A stretch of DNA of 64,000 bases from contig CP141137.1 of NCBI GenBank assembly GCA_035236585.1, positions 50,986,057 through 51,050,056 on the forward strand, given 5' to 3'. The notes below the pieces were generated by a model that saw nothing but the letters and a program-made list of their open reading frames with translations, searched no databases and was not told the DNA's origin. Positions 1 to 12,004 of the stretch are shown piece by piece (position 1 is the stretch's first letter; every line of letters starts with the position of its first letter). This stretch comes from Warburgia ugandensis (lineage: Eukaryota; Streptophyta; Magnoliopsida; Canellales; Canellaceae). The position numbers and the translations under genes were made by a program.

Positions 1-274
1 CTCTATTCTCTCCCCAAAGATGCGGGGTTGGAACACTGTGTTCATCCGTGGTCAGCTATTTGCAGCCTTAAAACATAGATAAAATCTTTGAAGGACAAAC
101 TGCCCATGTTGTTATCCATGGGCAAGCTGATTGCGTCTTTGTTATCCCCGTGCCAAACTTTGACCCTCCATAAATTCGCTTTTCTATCACACTAGTAATG
201 TTCCTATAATCCAACGTTTCAGTTTCTTGAATGTGTTAGCTTGTTAGAAGATTATGACTTGACGGGTGATGCAG
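1..274 (+). other. Intron of the alpha-dioxygenase gene
   Basis: No exon-like reading frame with family similarity was found here. It ends in an acceptor (tgatgcag at 267-274), so it is read as the intron before the first visible exon. Confidence 0.6.
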
Positions 275-505
275 GTATGGATTTTTGGGGAAGAGAGTCA
301 AGGATTTATGTGGATCCATCCTTGGACCAAATCTCAGTGGATTAGTGGGTCTCAAGAGACCAATATATCATGGAGTTCCCTATTCTCTCACAGAAGAGTT
401 TGTAAGTGTTTATAGAATGCATTCCCTTCTGCCCGAAACTATCATCCTAAGGGACATCAGTCCTACTACTGCACCAAAGGACAAATGCCCACCAATAGTA
501 GAAGA

Positions 506-564
<59 letters not shown>

Positions 565-1819
565 GTATGTATGTATGTATGTATGTATGCATCATCATCA
601 TCATCAAGACCTTATCCCAATTAGGGGTCGGCCATATGTATGTATGCATGGGGTGGCATATACATGAACGCTAATCTTGATGATGTTTCAGGGTACCTAT
701 GAAGGAAATGATAGGATTGGAAGGTGAGAGAAGGCTTTCAAACATTGGAATGGAGCAGATGATTGTTTCGATGGGGCATCAAGCAAGCGGGGCTGTCACT
801 CTTTGGAATTATCCTACATGGATGAGAAACCTCATCGCCCATGATATTAATGGAGAAGATCGACCGGACCCAGTTGATATGGCTGCACTAGAGAGTAATT
901 CCTAATTCCTTTTTCTCTTATTTAGTATCATTCACTAAGTGCCTTTCTCAGCAATAGATAGAAAAATAAAGCTTCGTTTGTTAATTCAGTATACAGGGAC
1001 AGAGAGAGAAGAGTAGCTAGATACAATGAGTTCAGGAGGAACATGTTGATGGTTCCTATTAGCAAATGGGAGGACTTAACAGATGATGAGGAAGCAGTTA
1101 ATGCACTCCGTGATGTTTACGGAGATGATGTGGAGAAGCTTGATCTCCTTGTTGGTCTTCATGCAGAGAAGAAAATCAAGGGCTTTGCCATCAGTGAGAC
1201 TGCATTCGTCCTCTTTCTACTACTTGCATCCAGGTTTGTGCTGCTTTTAGAAGCTCAAGAAAAGCATTTGAATAATTTCGATTGGATGGAGTTGAAATTC
1301 TGATAGCATTTTCAGTTTGTTTCTCAACAAGTTCCTTCACATCTTATTATCTTTTTTGTCTGGATCAGCTCTGTTCTTCATTGTTTTGGGATTTATGTTA
1401 ATAGTAATGGTAGTATGCTTGCTTTCTGTGAAAAACAGAAAGAAAAGAAATAATTGTTGTTCTTGGGATTTCTAGTTTTGCTAAGATTATGAATTGTTGC
1501 TAAATAAACAATTCAGTTTGATTTGTCATCCAGACAATGACCAATGGAGGTTGGTTAATTCAGTCTAAATACTTTCTACATGTTGGTTTACAGGAGGTTG
1601 GAAGCTGACCGTTTCTTCACGACCAATTTCAATGCGCGAACTTACACAGAAAAAGGCCTGGAATGGGTGAACAAAACAGAAAGCTTGAAAGATGTAATTG
1701 ATCGCCATTATCCTCAGATGACAAAGAAATGGATGAACTGTTCAAGTGCTTTTTCAGTATGGGATTCCATGCCTAATCCAACAAGCTATCTACCATCCTA
1801 CTTACGTCCTGCTACATGA
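275..1819 (+). CDS. alpha-DOX: Alpha-dioxygenase (fatty acid alpha-oxidation), 3' part
   Basis: C-terminal ~300 residues of a plant alpha-dioxygenase, a heme enzyme that adds O2 to the alpha carbon of fatty acids to give 2-hydroperoxy acids (oxylipin and defence pathway). Exons by hand: 275-505, 692-894, 990-1233, 1594-1819 (TGA). The first base completes a split Trp codon, so the 5' exons lie upstream of the window; family proteins are ~640 aa. The motif YRMH at 411-422 fits the catalytic Tyr and proximal heme His of the family (Tyr386/His389 in Arabidopsis alpha-DOX1, known from the literature). Further family blocks: GVPYSLTEEF, SMGHQASGA, YNEFRRN, FAISETAF, RRLEADRFFTTNFN. Phase closes at every junction (2, 1, 2). 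Intron 1 starts directly with a CT microsatellite. DOX1 versus DOX2 cannot be decided from this part. Confidence 0.93.
509..589. repeat. Compound microsatellite (CT)26 then (GTAT)n
   Basis: CT dinucleotide from 509 to 560, exactly 26 units, followed by GTAT/TATG tetranucleotides to about 589. It begins two bases after the GT donor (506-507) of an alpha-dioxygenase intron, so the intron opens with GTA(CT)n. Confidence 0.97.
590..645 (-). mobile_element. RTE-type LINE 3' tail
   Basis: CATCATCAT run followed by the reverse complement of the tail that recurs in this window (forward form: GGCC-ACCCCTAATTGGGATAAGGTC-TGATGATGA, split here for length). Plant RTE LINEs end in trinucleotide repeats. 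Only the last ~55 bp remain, inside an alpha-dioxygenase intron. Confidence 0.6.
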
Positions 1820-1958
1820 GTAGAGGCTGTGTTTCTCCTCCATCTAGTTGGAGCTCTCGGCGGTGTTAAAAAGGGAATAAAGTAGTACATAAAAAAGAGC
1901 AGTAGATTAGCTTTTCTTCTGTTTTTTGTGGGTACTGTGCAAGAGACTAGCTGCTTGT

Positions 1959-1964
1959 AATAAA
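1959..1964 (+). terminator. Polyadenylation signal, alpha-dioxygenase
   Basis: AATAAA 140 bases after the stop codon at 1819, in T/A-rich sequence. It is the first canonical signal downstream. Confidence 0.5.
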
Positions 1965-3726
1965 TTTGACTTCACAGTAGAAAGTTAGAAACGGTTAAAT
2001 CTGCTTAGCTTGGAATTGTGTCCTCCTGATTATTTAGCTCTTATTTGCTTTTGGTTGGGGTTTAGATTGCATCTTGCTACTTTCATGTACCTGGTTTGTA
2101 TTAGACTAAGCTTCTTTCTTCTTCTTCTTCTCTTTTTTTTAGGTGAAATGGTGGGATTTACATCGGTGAAATCGTCTATTTAATATGCAAACCCAAATTT
2201 ACTGTGCTGGAATTCATATATGTTGTGCAACTGCCATTCTACTCTTGAAGTACACCCATCCTTGTCTAAGCGTCAGTTACCTCCTTTGCTGTTCTTTTAA
2301 TGTGGTTAAAAGTGCCGGAGTTTCCCATAATCCATTCCCTAATTTCAATTATCATCTTTCCAAACCTCCATGGTATTTTCTTTGATTTCTGCAGCCATTT
2401 GATTATGTTCTCTGAATGTCCTTCAATTATCGCTGGATTTAGATGATGTTGTGCCCAAAGCTTAACCTTTCCTTCCGTCTAGTTGAATTGATAAACACTC
2501 TATGATTACTTTCCTTCATCCAAAAAAAAAAAAAATAACTGAGAAAAATAACTTGTACACAATCTTGGCCGTCTGACTTCTTATAAAAGGAATTCCACAT
2601 AGCTAATAAATCTGCAATTTAATTAGGAAATATCCACGTCGTGTTAGATTTCTGAATTACCTTTTGCCAAATAAGGTAAGCATACTGACATTGTACTTGA
2701 AGATGTTAGATCAAGCCAAATAAGATGATCTACAATTTATTTCAATGTTCTATTTAGCCTATAACATCGAAAGCACTGTTGGGCAAGCCATTAGAAGCTT
2801 TGTCCTCAACACAATGCTAACAGACTTACAGTACTTGTCTGCCAAAGTGATGCTTGAGATGTTTTACATCTGGCAAAATTCTTATCCTGCAAATGATCCA
2901 TTGAAACACATACTTGCAATGTCAGGGTCAATAGACAAAAAGGCAAATCCATAGATGCAAAAACAAGCCCTTTCTCTTAAGAAAGGTAAATACCAATGCA
3001 TAGATCTTTGAATCTTTTGGGAAAAGTTATGAACCATGCCAAGATTAAAATGGCCCGATATTCCCATCCCTTTGTATTAATGCCACCCCATTTTGGATTT
3101 TTAATGTAAAAGTACATATGTGGTCTACTTTTTTGAGTAATGAAACTATTCATCTTAAACATCTTCATATAGATGAGCCATGTCTCAAAAATCATATATA
3201 TAAATTGAGTCTAACATTGATTTTGTTTAGTTATTTTTAGTACTATTGATTTTAGAACTCAAAAATAGAAATAGCACAACTATCCAATGTATGCAACTTT
3301 TAGGTCAAACCTGTCTATTGCAAAATAGCTAAGATGAAAAGTTGAGATTATCATGAAAGTGGACTCCTTAAATAGAAATAAGATAAATCTCCAAAAGAGT
3401 GTGTGGCATTAGTGCCAAAGTAGTAGGGGAAAATTAGCTTCCTAAAGAATGACAAAAATAAGTATTCTTAAAAAAAAAAAAATTATAAGGAGAAGTGCAC
3501 TTGCATGTTGGAGAAAGTACACATTTTTGGGCCCACTTGTGCTACATTTGTGTGATCCACTCAATTAATCTTGGAGAAACTAAAAAACCCATCCAATTGG
3601 CACACTAATTTTGTCAGACAATGCTCAACCCTTCATCTAATATGCTGGCTGTTGATTATTGAGGGTTTGGCAAGAAAATGTGAACAATTAGATTTTGGAG
3701 AAGAAGAATGCTAAATTGATTGCACT
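1965..3726. other. Intergenic AT-rich sequence
   Basis: Between alpha-dioxygenase and the foldback element. Only short open frames without family resemblance, plus an A13 run near 2521 and a run of As near 3470. No gene seen. Confidence 0.5.
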
Positions 3727-4955
3727 ATGAGGTGCAGTCTAGTAACCACATTTTATGGGGCTCACCTATATGTGATCCGACTAGTTCATCTTGTTGTTCT
3801 AGATTTAGGTATTTTATAGATAATAAAAAAATATGTAGTTTGGATTATTTTGGTAACTATAAAACTATATGTTTTTATTAAACTTTTAAAATATTTTTGG
3901 CTTCTGAGCATTACATTTCAGAAGCATTAAAAAAAATAAAAAAATAACGTCCATGGATTTTACCATCAACTTGATGAATTAATTTTAGGATACAGGACTT
4001 TTCTATTAGAACTGGTTGTTTAAAAGGATGTCCTATTCTTCCATCAAATATTTGGTTTTTTCCTTGGATAATGGCATTCAAATACCCCAGTCAATTTGTT
4101 GTTTGTCAATGGCCCTACAGGCCTCATGTGGAAGAGCCTGCTATACCAAAAACGAGAGAAAGTCCATCCCTCTCTTTCCTTTTTGTGCCCCATGTCCCCT
4201 TACAGGAGGGGCATGGGGGTGCAAAAAGTGAATCCTATCAACTTGTTCCAACTTGATGCAAGAAAGGGTCCTCCTATGAGTGGATCATCTATTCCGTTTT
4301 TTTATGAATCATAACTATTGATTATTCTCTTTCCATTATGGAAATGAATGTGTAGAAGAAATAGTTTACTGATTAATTTATTCCAAAGTCAAAACATTGA
4401 TTTGCACCTAGCCAATGCTTCGATCTGGCTCTACCTAAACTTTTCTAGTTCACTTGTCCAACTATTGGTGACTAATTTTTAGAAATCAAACAGACCTTCT
4501 CAGATGATAATCTTAATGTGATCGATTTACCCTCTTTTGCAATCAGTTTTGCTAGTAATTTTAGCATCTATAGTGGATTCTAAAATTCTATTTATTAGAA
4601 TGTAGTTTCTAAGGAAAGAATAAGATAAAATAAAGATGCAATTCATATCATAATAAGATATTCCTTTAATTTCATTCGAAAAGGGAGGAAAGAGGACAGA
4701 AAAAAAAAAGAAAAGAGAATGAATATTGATCATTCCAGTATTTTAAAAAATTGTACCAGAAAAATAAGAGAAGCATTTTAAAAAAATGTACATTTTTATG
4801 AAGTTTTTAAACTATCAATTTCTAAGCATAACATTTGAGATGCTAGAGTCATCTATCCCATATGCTTTTTTATATGTATTGTAGAGCAACTTTGACGAAT
4901 GAGTTGAATCATTTATAAGTACGCCGCATACAAATGTGGTCGCTAGCGGTTATTT
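3727..4955. mobile_element. Foldback (TIR) element, family B, ~1.2 kb
   Basis: The left arm (~3727-3800, containing GGTGCAGTCTAG and AACCACATTTTATG) is matched in inverted form by the right arm (~4890-4950, CATACAAATGTGGTCGCTAG). The similarity continues inward through AT-rich sequence (3800-3910 versus 4740-4870). No transposase is visible. The same terminal arm recurs at 26385-26445. Arms are diverged, so borders are approximate. Confidence 0.45.
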
Positions 4956-5196
4956 AAGCATTCATCTTTGCTGAACCATAGCTTGCCAACGAGATATGGT
5001 GTGCCAGTTTAACTATTCATGGTTAATGGGGGTGCAAGTTTCTCCGTAGAAAAATGCCGAGGAGAAGTCCACTTGCTCACTCAAGAAAGGGTGTCCTCTG
5101 GATAATGCCTACGTGAGAAGATATGAGATAGACGAAGAGATTGTGATGACGCTGCCAAACGGAACCTCATTTTTCCTAATAAAAGAACTCTCCTCC

Positions 5197-5200
<4 letters not shown>

Positions 5201-5234
<34 letters not shown>
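5201..5234. repeat. (GA)17 microsatellite abutting a start codon
   Basis: Seventeen GA units; the last A is the A of the ATG at 5234. It forms the end of the 5' leader of the SINA-like gene. Confidence 0.95.
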
Positions 5235-5240
<6 letters not shown>

Positions 5241-7533
5241 AATTCTCTGTAGAAGTGGAGGGGGACGGGCCTAGCAGCCCAAAGAAGAGAGTGAAGAGAG
5301 AAAGAGAAGGAGGGCCGTCGGATGTCGAAGAAGAAGAGAAGAGGCATGATCCAACGCGGGAGAATGGCGTATCTGTGAGGATCGACACGGATGTCCTGGA
5401 TTGCTGCATCTGTATGGAACCCTTGACCCCGCCCGTTTTTCAGGTATAACCCATCCTCCCACTTTCCCCCAATTTTCCATCTCTGCCTTATATCCATCGA
5501 TTCTTTCCAAAATCATCGTTTTTTCTTTCTCTGAGTTGGGTATTAGCTTGTTCTTCTGTTTTTTTTTTTTTGAATTAATGATTCACAGGAGATCCTATTC
5601 GGGAGTACATCTGTAAGAAAGACAAATGGAAAATAGGATCTTGATAATGCTGAAATTGTTCATATATACAATTCATCCACTGCCAATTTGGTTCTTGATG
5701 CAAATTTCCGTTCCCAATTTGGGCTGATCTTGGAGTTATTTTTCTTGAAAATAATCTTCACAATAATATTTGTTGGTGAAAGTGAGCCAATATCGTGGTT
5801 AAAGTAATGCATAAACATGGGTTACTTGTCAAAATGTTTTGATTGCGTAGAGTTGTATGGATGCATGCCTGCCGCATGTTATTTGCTGCATTTTACATCA
5901 TTTTGTTCACGCTAGGGCTCACCACTACCATTCGCACTGTACAGTGGGTAGAGATCATGGAAAATGTATCAAAATGGCTTGAGCATCATCAAAACTAAGC
6001 AAACTTCATTTGGAGGCTGGAGTTGAAGCCTCTTTGATGGAGGTCTCCACAAGCGAATGTATTTTAGGGTCCAGCAAACAATAGAAAAAAGGAAAAAGAA
6101 TGTAATAATTCGAGAGTGATATGTCCAATGTCCCTTATGTTAATAGGCTAACGAAGCTCGTCCTATTTCAATCAAGTAATCACAGAAACTTTTAGATGAA
6201 CCTGCCATAGGATAGAGAGGTAAGAGGAGAAGTCTGGAAAGTTACATACTCAGCTGCGTTATAGAAGTGGTGAGAAAAGATTTAAAAACTTTGACACTAA
6301 ATGAAGCCATGGTACTTAATAGAGGGGAATGGAGGAACAAGATTCATGTGGCCAACCCCTAATTGGGATAAGGTCCTGATGATGATGAAAATCACAAACT
6401 CACTGTATCTGAAGACACAAATGAGAAAAGTTACTATGAAGCCACTAACAGATAAGAACAAACCTGCACATAGACAGTAGCTCTCCATATGTTATCTGCA
6501 TTTGTAGCCAATGGAGAATTTTATCCACATAGACATTGGAGAGTGAAAAGTGAAGATGGCTAGTAAAACTCTCCTTTTGCTCGAATAAGAATGAAATTCT
6601 GTAATCTTTTATAATTTTTAATATATGAGAAATGAAGAGATCCATCATTTATTCTGTCTATCCTTAGCATCTACGAGGATCATACATTTTGAATTTCAGT
6701 TTTTTGTCATATTTGAAACTCTTTCTGCCTATATAGAATGGCTGGGAGGTTGAAGTTTGTAGGTTTCTAGTGTGTTGATAGAGTTTCATTGTTTCCATTT
6801 ACACTGTTTACACCTTAATTTTGTGATGCATTCTGGACGATCATGAAAACCATTATGATCTGTTTATCTGGTAATTCAGTGTGAAAATGGACACATCGCA
6901 TGCTCTTCATGCTGCACTAAGCTAAAGAACAAATGTCACTCCTGCACTTGGTCTATTGGCTACCAGCGCTGTCTGGCCATTGAGAAAGTCATTGAGTCCA
7001 TTAAAATCTCTTGTCGGAACGTCCACTATGGGTGCAAAGCAACAGTCAGCTACTCTCAGAAAGTTACCCACGAGGCAACTTGTATTTATGCACCTTGCAA
7101 ATGTCCTGTTTCTGGCTGTTCCTTCCTTGGATCAGTTGAACAGTTGTCACATCATTTTAGTAGCAAACACTTGGCTTCTGTTATTCATTTTCGGTACAAC
7201 TTCCCATTTCCAGTTTCATTGATAAGAGATGAGCCTTTCCTTGTCCTCCATGGAGAGGATGGTCTTCTCTTTCTCCTCAACAACAGTGCAAAATCTCTGG
7301 GGAATGCTGTCTCTGTGACTGGTATTGGGCCAAGCCTTCCAAAAGGGGGTTTCTTGTACGATCTTATTACAAGAAGAGGGGTGAGGTCCCTCAGGTTACA
7401 GTCCTTCACCATGAATTCTAAATGGCAGACAGAAGCCAGTTCTTCAATGGACTTTCTTCTGGTTCCTTGCGGTTTCCATAGTTCTCATGAACCACTTAAG
7501 TTGGAGATCTGCATTTGGAGCACAAAAGAATGA
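5234..7533 (+). CDS. SINA-like RING-type E3 ubiquitin-protein ligase
   Basis: Two exons, 5234-5443 and 6880-7533 (TGA), phase-0 intron, 287 aa, near the usual size of plant SINA-like 7/10 proteins. It likely transfers ubiquitin from an E2 to bound substrates. The N-terminal ~50 residues are acidic/basic and low complexity. RING finger: C57, C60, C71, H75, C78, C81, C89, C92 (blocks CCICMEPL, CENGHIACSSCC, CHSC), split by the intron exactly before C71. A SIAH-type zinc finger follows (CRNVHYGCKA, HEATCIYAPCKCPVSGC, LSHHFSSKH), then the C-terminal substrate-binding/dimerisation part. The ATG at 5234 is chosen because it gives a complete RING; the leader before it is a GA microsatellite. The 1.4-kb intron holds a LINE tail. 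The exact substrate cannot be told. Confidence 0.93.
6255..6387 (+). mobile_element. RTE-type LINE 3' end
   Basis: Ends in ACCCCTAATTGGGATAAGG then GATGATGATGA, preceded by coding-like sequence (..GEWRNKIHVANP..) matching the inverted copy at 27661-27860. Lies in the intron of the SINA-like gene. Confidence 0.65.
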
Positions 7534-8385
7534 CAATGAGAGATTTGCTGGGCAAATATCTGAGAAGATGAGATGGTCTTCTCTATATTTTAGTTGGGTT
7601 GCGTCCTGTAAAATTATGTAAAACAAGCCGTGAGTTTTGTAAATATCATTACAAAGTTGCATATAGATGACTTTGTTGTAAATTTGTTAACTTGTACATG
7701 ACCAGGTTGGCTCTTGAGCCTCAAGATCTATGATGTAGAAAAGGAAAGTGATGGACTTCATTGCTTTTTCTCTGACTCGTTTAATTCTTCTTCATGTTGA
7801 CATCTTGAATAGAGACTTTAAAGTTTAACCCTGATTTTGTTCTATTATTCAGCATATATGTTGCTTACCAGTTTCCAATTTAATGCATTTTCATTATTTC
7901 TAGGCAAACAACATGCTGAAGTAATTGAATAACGTGTATACTTCACTGGCAGAAAACGAATTGGGTATCTTCAATATATTCAAAAATAATGTTCCCGCAT
8001 GCTGTTGTTTTATCCTTAGACTTTGTCTGAAACTAAGAGTTAAAGTCTGGACGAGAGTATTGATATGGTGCTTGATTCAATGGGGAAGCTATTGCCAAAT
8101 GTTATCACCTACGTTACCAAGATTGAATAATGCTACAAAGCAGGCCCTGGTTATCCTACTACCTGCTCCTTAGAAAACCAAAAGGAGTGGTCTCCTTCTC
8201 TCATGGTCCAACCCGGATTGAATGGTGATAGGATCAACCATTATTGGAGCGTTATCATCAGTGTCAAACACCAAACGAATTCCTTTTCAATTATGAGATT
8301 ATTAGCTAATATTATCTTCATTTTGTACTGGTATTTACTATTATTTGTATATATTTTTTTTGGGTACAAGCCAAGAACTTTATAA
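7534..8385. other. 3' UTR and intergenic sequence
   Basis: Downstream of the SINA-like stop. Short open frames only; no canonical AATAAA found near the stop and no family recognised. Confidence 0.45.
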
Positions 8386-8520
8386 GCAAACCCCTCAAAC
8401 ACTCCCCTAAATCATGGACAGCAGATCACCTAGTGAGGAGGGTGCCAACCTTGAACCCCACGACCTAGTGCCAACAGGGGAGGCGCCTATTTTCTGCTAA
8501 CCACCGGGCTGTCCATGTTT
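8386..8520 (-). mobile_element. tRNA-derived SINE-like sequence (not Au family)
   Basis: On the minus strand AGCCCGGTGGTTAGC resembles a pol III A box, and GGGGTTCAAGG about 45 bases downstream resembles a B box. No target-site duplication was found, so this is tentative. Confidence 0.35.
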
Positions 8521-8880
8521 TTCTAGTGGTATTTGACAGCATAAGATGTTGGAAATTTCCGCGTACGCTATTCAGAAACTGCCCAACTCGATAGTCCATT
8601 TCTGTGAGTTGGCTTCTCTTGCTATAGTCCCTTTTTGATGATCGTCTCCCCTTCTAAAATATGGCTTGTGCATGTCTGTAGCAACTAGTTTGTCATAGTT
8701 TGATTTTGTTTCTTTGGCAGTTTCCCTTTTCAAATGAAGAGAACTGGACATGCAGGTAGTTGTTGGCAGTAAATTCAAATTGACTGCATGAACACTGGTT
8801 ACCATATTCAAATATAAATTATCGGCCTCTTGTCATCCCAGTGCATTCGATCGAGATTCTAAACCATCATTGATGTTCTA

Positions 8881-9430
8881 GACTCGATACTGGTATGGTG
8901 TTGGAATGTTATCATCGACTGGATGGTGATAGGAGGTGAGCCTACTTGACTTAGCTAAGATTTTGTGGATGACATCATTTAACTGCTCTTGGTATCGATG
9001 GCTACCCCAAAGTGAAGGATTTGGATCAATGAAAACGTAAGGCCATCGAACGATGTGCATATTGAGTGGCCGAAAACGTGAGATGGGTTTATTACTTATT
9101 GGGCGTTGCACTGGTTGGGCAGTACACCAAACCTCTCCCCCGTTGCTTCTCGAGCTTGGAGTTGCCCGGAGGGTTTAATGGATGTAGGTTTCTCATTTTC
9201 CAACCGTCCATTAAACGCTGTAAGTTGGTATAGGGATGGTCATTAACATGGTCTGGTAGATAAGAGTTTCGGATTGTTAGAGAGCCACGTCCCCTTGTGC
9301 ATCTACATGTTCATATTCTTTCCAAGGAATAATGGGCATCCACCACTTAAGAACTCCAGGGATACTTTTATCCATCCTCTGTTCGTTATCCCATGTGTAT
9401 CCATTTCCTTTGCAAAGTACGATCAAGTAT
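8881..9430 (-). pseudogene. Unrecognised coding-like remnant
   Basis: Two adjoining stretches on the minus strand keep open, protein-like reading. One is around 9270-9430 (peptide includes NGYTWDNEQRM and VLKWWMPIIPWKEYEHV). The other is 8881-9111 (includes HIVRWPYVFIDPNPSLW and YQEQLNDVIHKIL). The composition, rich in W, Y and P, looks like a decayed gene or transposon protein. I do not recognise the family; no initiation or splice structure could be built. Confidence 0.25.
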
Positions 9431-10320
9431 TGGGTATGCCTGCGGTTGTTTAGTAAGGCACAGCATTAGGGTGGTGATGTTTTAACCCCTTTTCTTCTCC
9501 GGGGAATCCCTTTTTCCTGCTCATGTTTTCACACCATGATTGGACAATTCACTCTGTTTTTGGGAGTTGAATTTATACTTACAATGTGTGATCCGATTTG
9601 CTGTCTGGAATCATCAAAAGCAACATGGGACTCTTATGTTGCTTCGTCTTCTTTGTTTTCTTCTTTGGGTTTGAGAAATCACCAGTAAATTCGTTGGTTG
9701 CTAATGACTGTAGTAGAGTAACTAAACCTAATATAGCTTCTTCCCATAATTTTCATGGTCAATATCGATGACGATGAGAGAAAATCTCAAGAAAACTAAT
9801 TATAATGCTTTTTGCCCAAGATGGTGATTACAAACCTCCAAACTCTATAAAATTCCAATATAGGAATGCTGCAAATGGGGAGACTATTACACCAGGGCTA
9901 AGGTAAGTGGCTTAATTTTTATTTATTTGAAAAGTAAAAATCTTACTTGGTCATCGAGTAGATGACAAAACATACATAATAACATCATAAATCAGGCAAG
10001 ACGCAAGTGAAAAGGAGATTAGAGCTAGGAAGAGGTCCAATGGACGTAAATGAGCACTAGATCCCACTCCCAAATGATCACCCAACAAAGAATCCCAGCA
10101 ATTTCATTCCACTGAGAGGAGCATAACAAGACAAAGTAAAATGGGTAAGAGAGAGGTAGGAAGGGGCTAATGTCTGCATGCTCATTCAAACCTGTTATCC
10201 AGAGATCATCGAGGACTGACCCTTCTCGAGCCAACTCACTGGCCAATGCTATTGGCTGAGCGCAAGGCATGGTAGAATGAGATACTCTCATTTCTCATAA
10301 TGTGTTTGATTCTGTACATA
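9431..10320. other. Intergenic sequence without recognised content
   Basis: No family-like open frame or element border seen. The 88-codon minus-strand frame at 10025-10291 resembles nothing I know. Confidence 0.4.
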
Positions 10321-10417
10321 AAAGGGCAGCCCTGGTATACGAAGCTCCCGCCTATGGGGGGTCTGAGGAAAAGGCGGACCATAAAAACCTATAGTACGCA
10401 GTCTTACCTTGTGTTTG
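10321..10417 (-). mobile_element. Au-type SINE, 3' part
   Basis: Starts AAAGGGCAGCC, then CGAAGCTCCCGCCTATG and CAGTCTTACCTTG, the reverse of the Au SINE 3' half. The tRNA-like head is missing. Confidence 0.7.
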
Positions 10418-10455
10418 ATGCTGTATATAATATCCCAAAATCAGAACGGCGGATC

Positions 10456-11410
10456 TTTTTATTTTATTTTTATTGAAACCAACCAATAGTGTTAGATGAG
10501 TTTCCTTCTACCAAGAGAGGAGCAGCACCTGTCCGTCTTCAAGTGTCAATTCCAGTGTATAAGAAGCGAATTCCCGCTTCACTTGTGTCGCTCCACCCAA
10601 TTGGACCAACATAGTCGAGTAAAATGTCTCCCATTTGAGTTCTAAGCACTCTTCCTATGCCTGAAAACTCCAGGATCAGTAAAGTATGCACCGTCAAAAT
10701 CTAGCTTATAATGATCATTTGGAAGAGGGCTCCAAGATGATTTGCTCTTGCCTTGCTAGGCACTAGTTTCGAAATTTCATTCCATCTCCTTAGCAGTTCG
10801 TTCACCGAGTAGCCCTTAAATTTCACCGAAGAAGATGCCCATGAATCCGCGGATAGAAGTACTTTTTCTATATTATATTATCATTGGATCTTTGAAGAGC
10901 CGTTGAAGCAGCGTTAGTTTTGCGCAATCCAGACCTTCCAAATTACTGCCACGAAGGAGCACAATCACATGATTCTGCCTTTTGATTTGCCTCTTGCAAA
11001 ACGCAAAGACCGCATACTATTGACCCTTGTGGTCCGCTCTTTTCCTGAATCTCTCATATGCAGGAGTTTCGTAGACCAAGGCTGCCCTTTTTATTTGAGG
11101 TGCATGCCCATATTGTATTACAAAATATTCCAATGCGTTCTGCATTACCCAAGCCACTTCAAATTTGTTTAACACAGAATACCAAACGGAGGCTGTGAAT
11201 TTGCATTGCACAAAGGATGTTGTCTCTTGATTCAACCCACATTTTGTACAGACAGCACTGAGAAGGTCCCTGCTGACCGAAGATTGACCGTCTGTCATGA
11301 GTGGGGGTGATTTTGTTTGTGAGCTGCTCGTTCTGCAAAGAATATAACCTTGGTAGGAACTGAATTCACTTCCACAAGTGCTTCGAACATTACCAAGTAG
11401 AAATAGCACC
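10456..11410 (-). mobile_element. L1-type LINE remnant (zf-RVT region)
   Basis: On the minus strand the reading contains CGLNQETTSFVQCKFTASVW followed by YSVLNKFEVAWVMQ, typical of the zinc-binding segment after reverse transcriptase in plant L1 LINEs. Beyond an inserted SINE come VIWKVWIAQN and RCFNGSS, matching the family's W-x-VW-xx-RN-x-R-x-F block. Stops and frameshifts abound. A T-rich run at the left end (~10456-10480) could be the inverted poly(A) tail. Confidence 0.55.
10978..11094 (+). mobile_element. Au-type SINE, 5'-truncated, nested in the L1 remnant
   Basis: GCCTCTTGCAAAACGC, then CTATTGACCCTTGTGGTCCG, then GGCTGCCCTTTTT; lacks the A/B-box head. It splits the minus-strand LINE reading frame. 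Confidence 0.7.
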
Positions 11411-11551
11411 CAACACTAATGTTTAGTACCCGAGAATCTGTGAAACAAACAAAATCTCAGCATAAGTGGTCATGTCTCCGGTATTTCTAAGTAATACAAC
11501 GTAGTATCTCAAACTAGAAAAAATTATAGGAGCACTTTTCTATTAAATTGA

Positions 11552-11690
11552 AGAGGAGCCTTGGGGTAATGGTAGAGTTGTCATCGTGTGATGTTGAGGT
11601 CACGGACTTAAGGTGTGGAAACAGCTTCTTGCAAAATGCAAGATAAGACTGCGTATTATTGACCCTTGTGGTCTACCCTTCTCTTCTATC
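11552..11690 (+). mobile_element. Au-type SINE
   Basis: GGAGCCTTGGGGTAATGGTA head (A box), GAGGTCACGGACTTAAGG (B-box region), GAAACAGCTTCTTGCAAAA, then CTATTGACCC-type sequence. The 3' end is shortened or degraded. Confidence 0.75.
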
Positions 11691-12004
11691 AAACTATCAC
11701 TACTATATAATTGAGTATCCTAAATGCCAAAAACCGTCTAGCCCAATTGGTCATAGATGGTGTATTTGGAGGGTAGAAGAATCTCGGAAAGGCATAAAAG
11801 GAAACCAATTTGTTGGAAAAAAAAAGTACTGTGAGGGATAAAAATCAGCTAATACAGATTAGATAAATTTGATATGCAGATAAAAATCGATCAAACTAAT
11901 CTAAACCATTAAACCTATGATCTGCTTGCATTATATTCGTGGATACTTGTTTAAAAGGGCATTTTGAAAAATTAAATTGAAAAATTATATAAATTATAGA
12001 TATT

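Noticed and set aside
410-674. Open frames with long SLSLSL or RERERE runs over the CT repeat (also at 26649-26909 beyond exon 1, 51442-51799)
   Set aside because: They are translations of dinucleotide microsatellites within introns; the real exons end at the splice donors before them.
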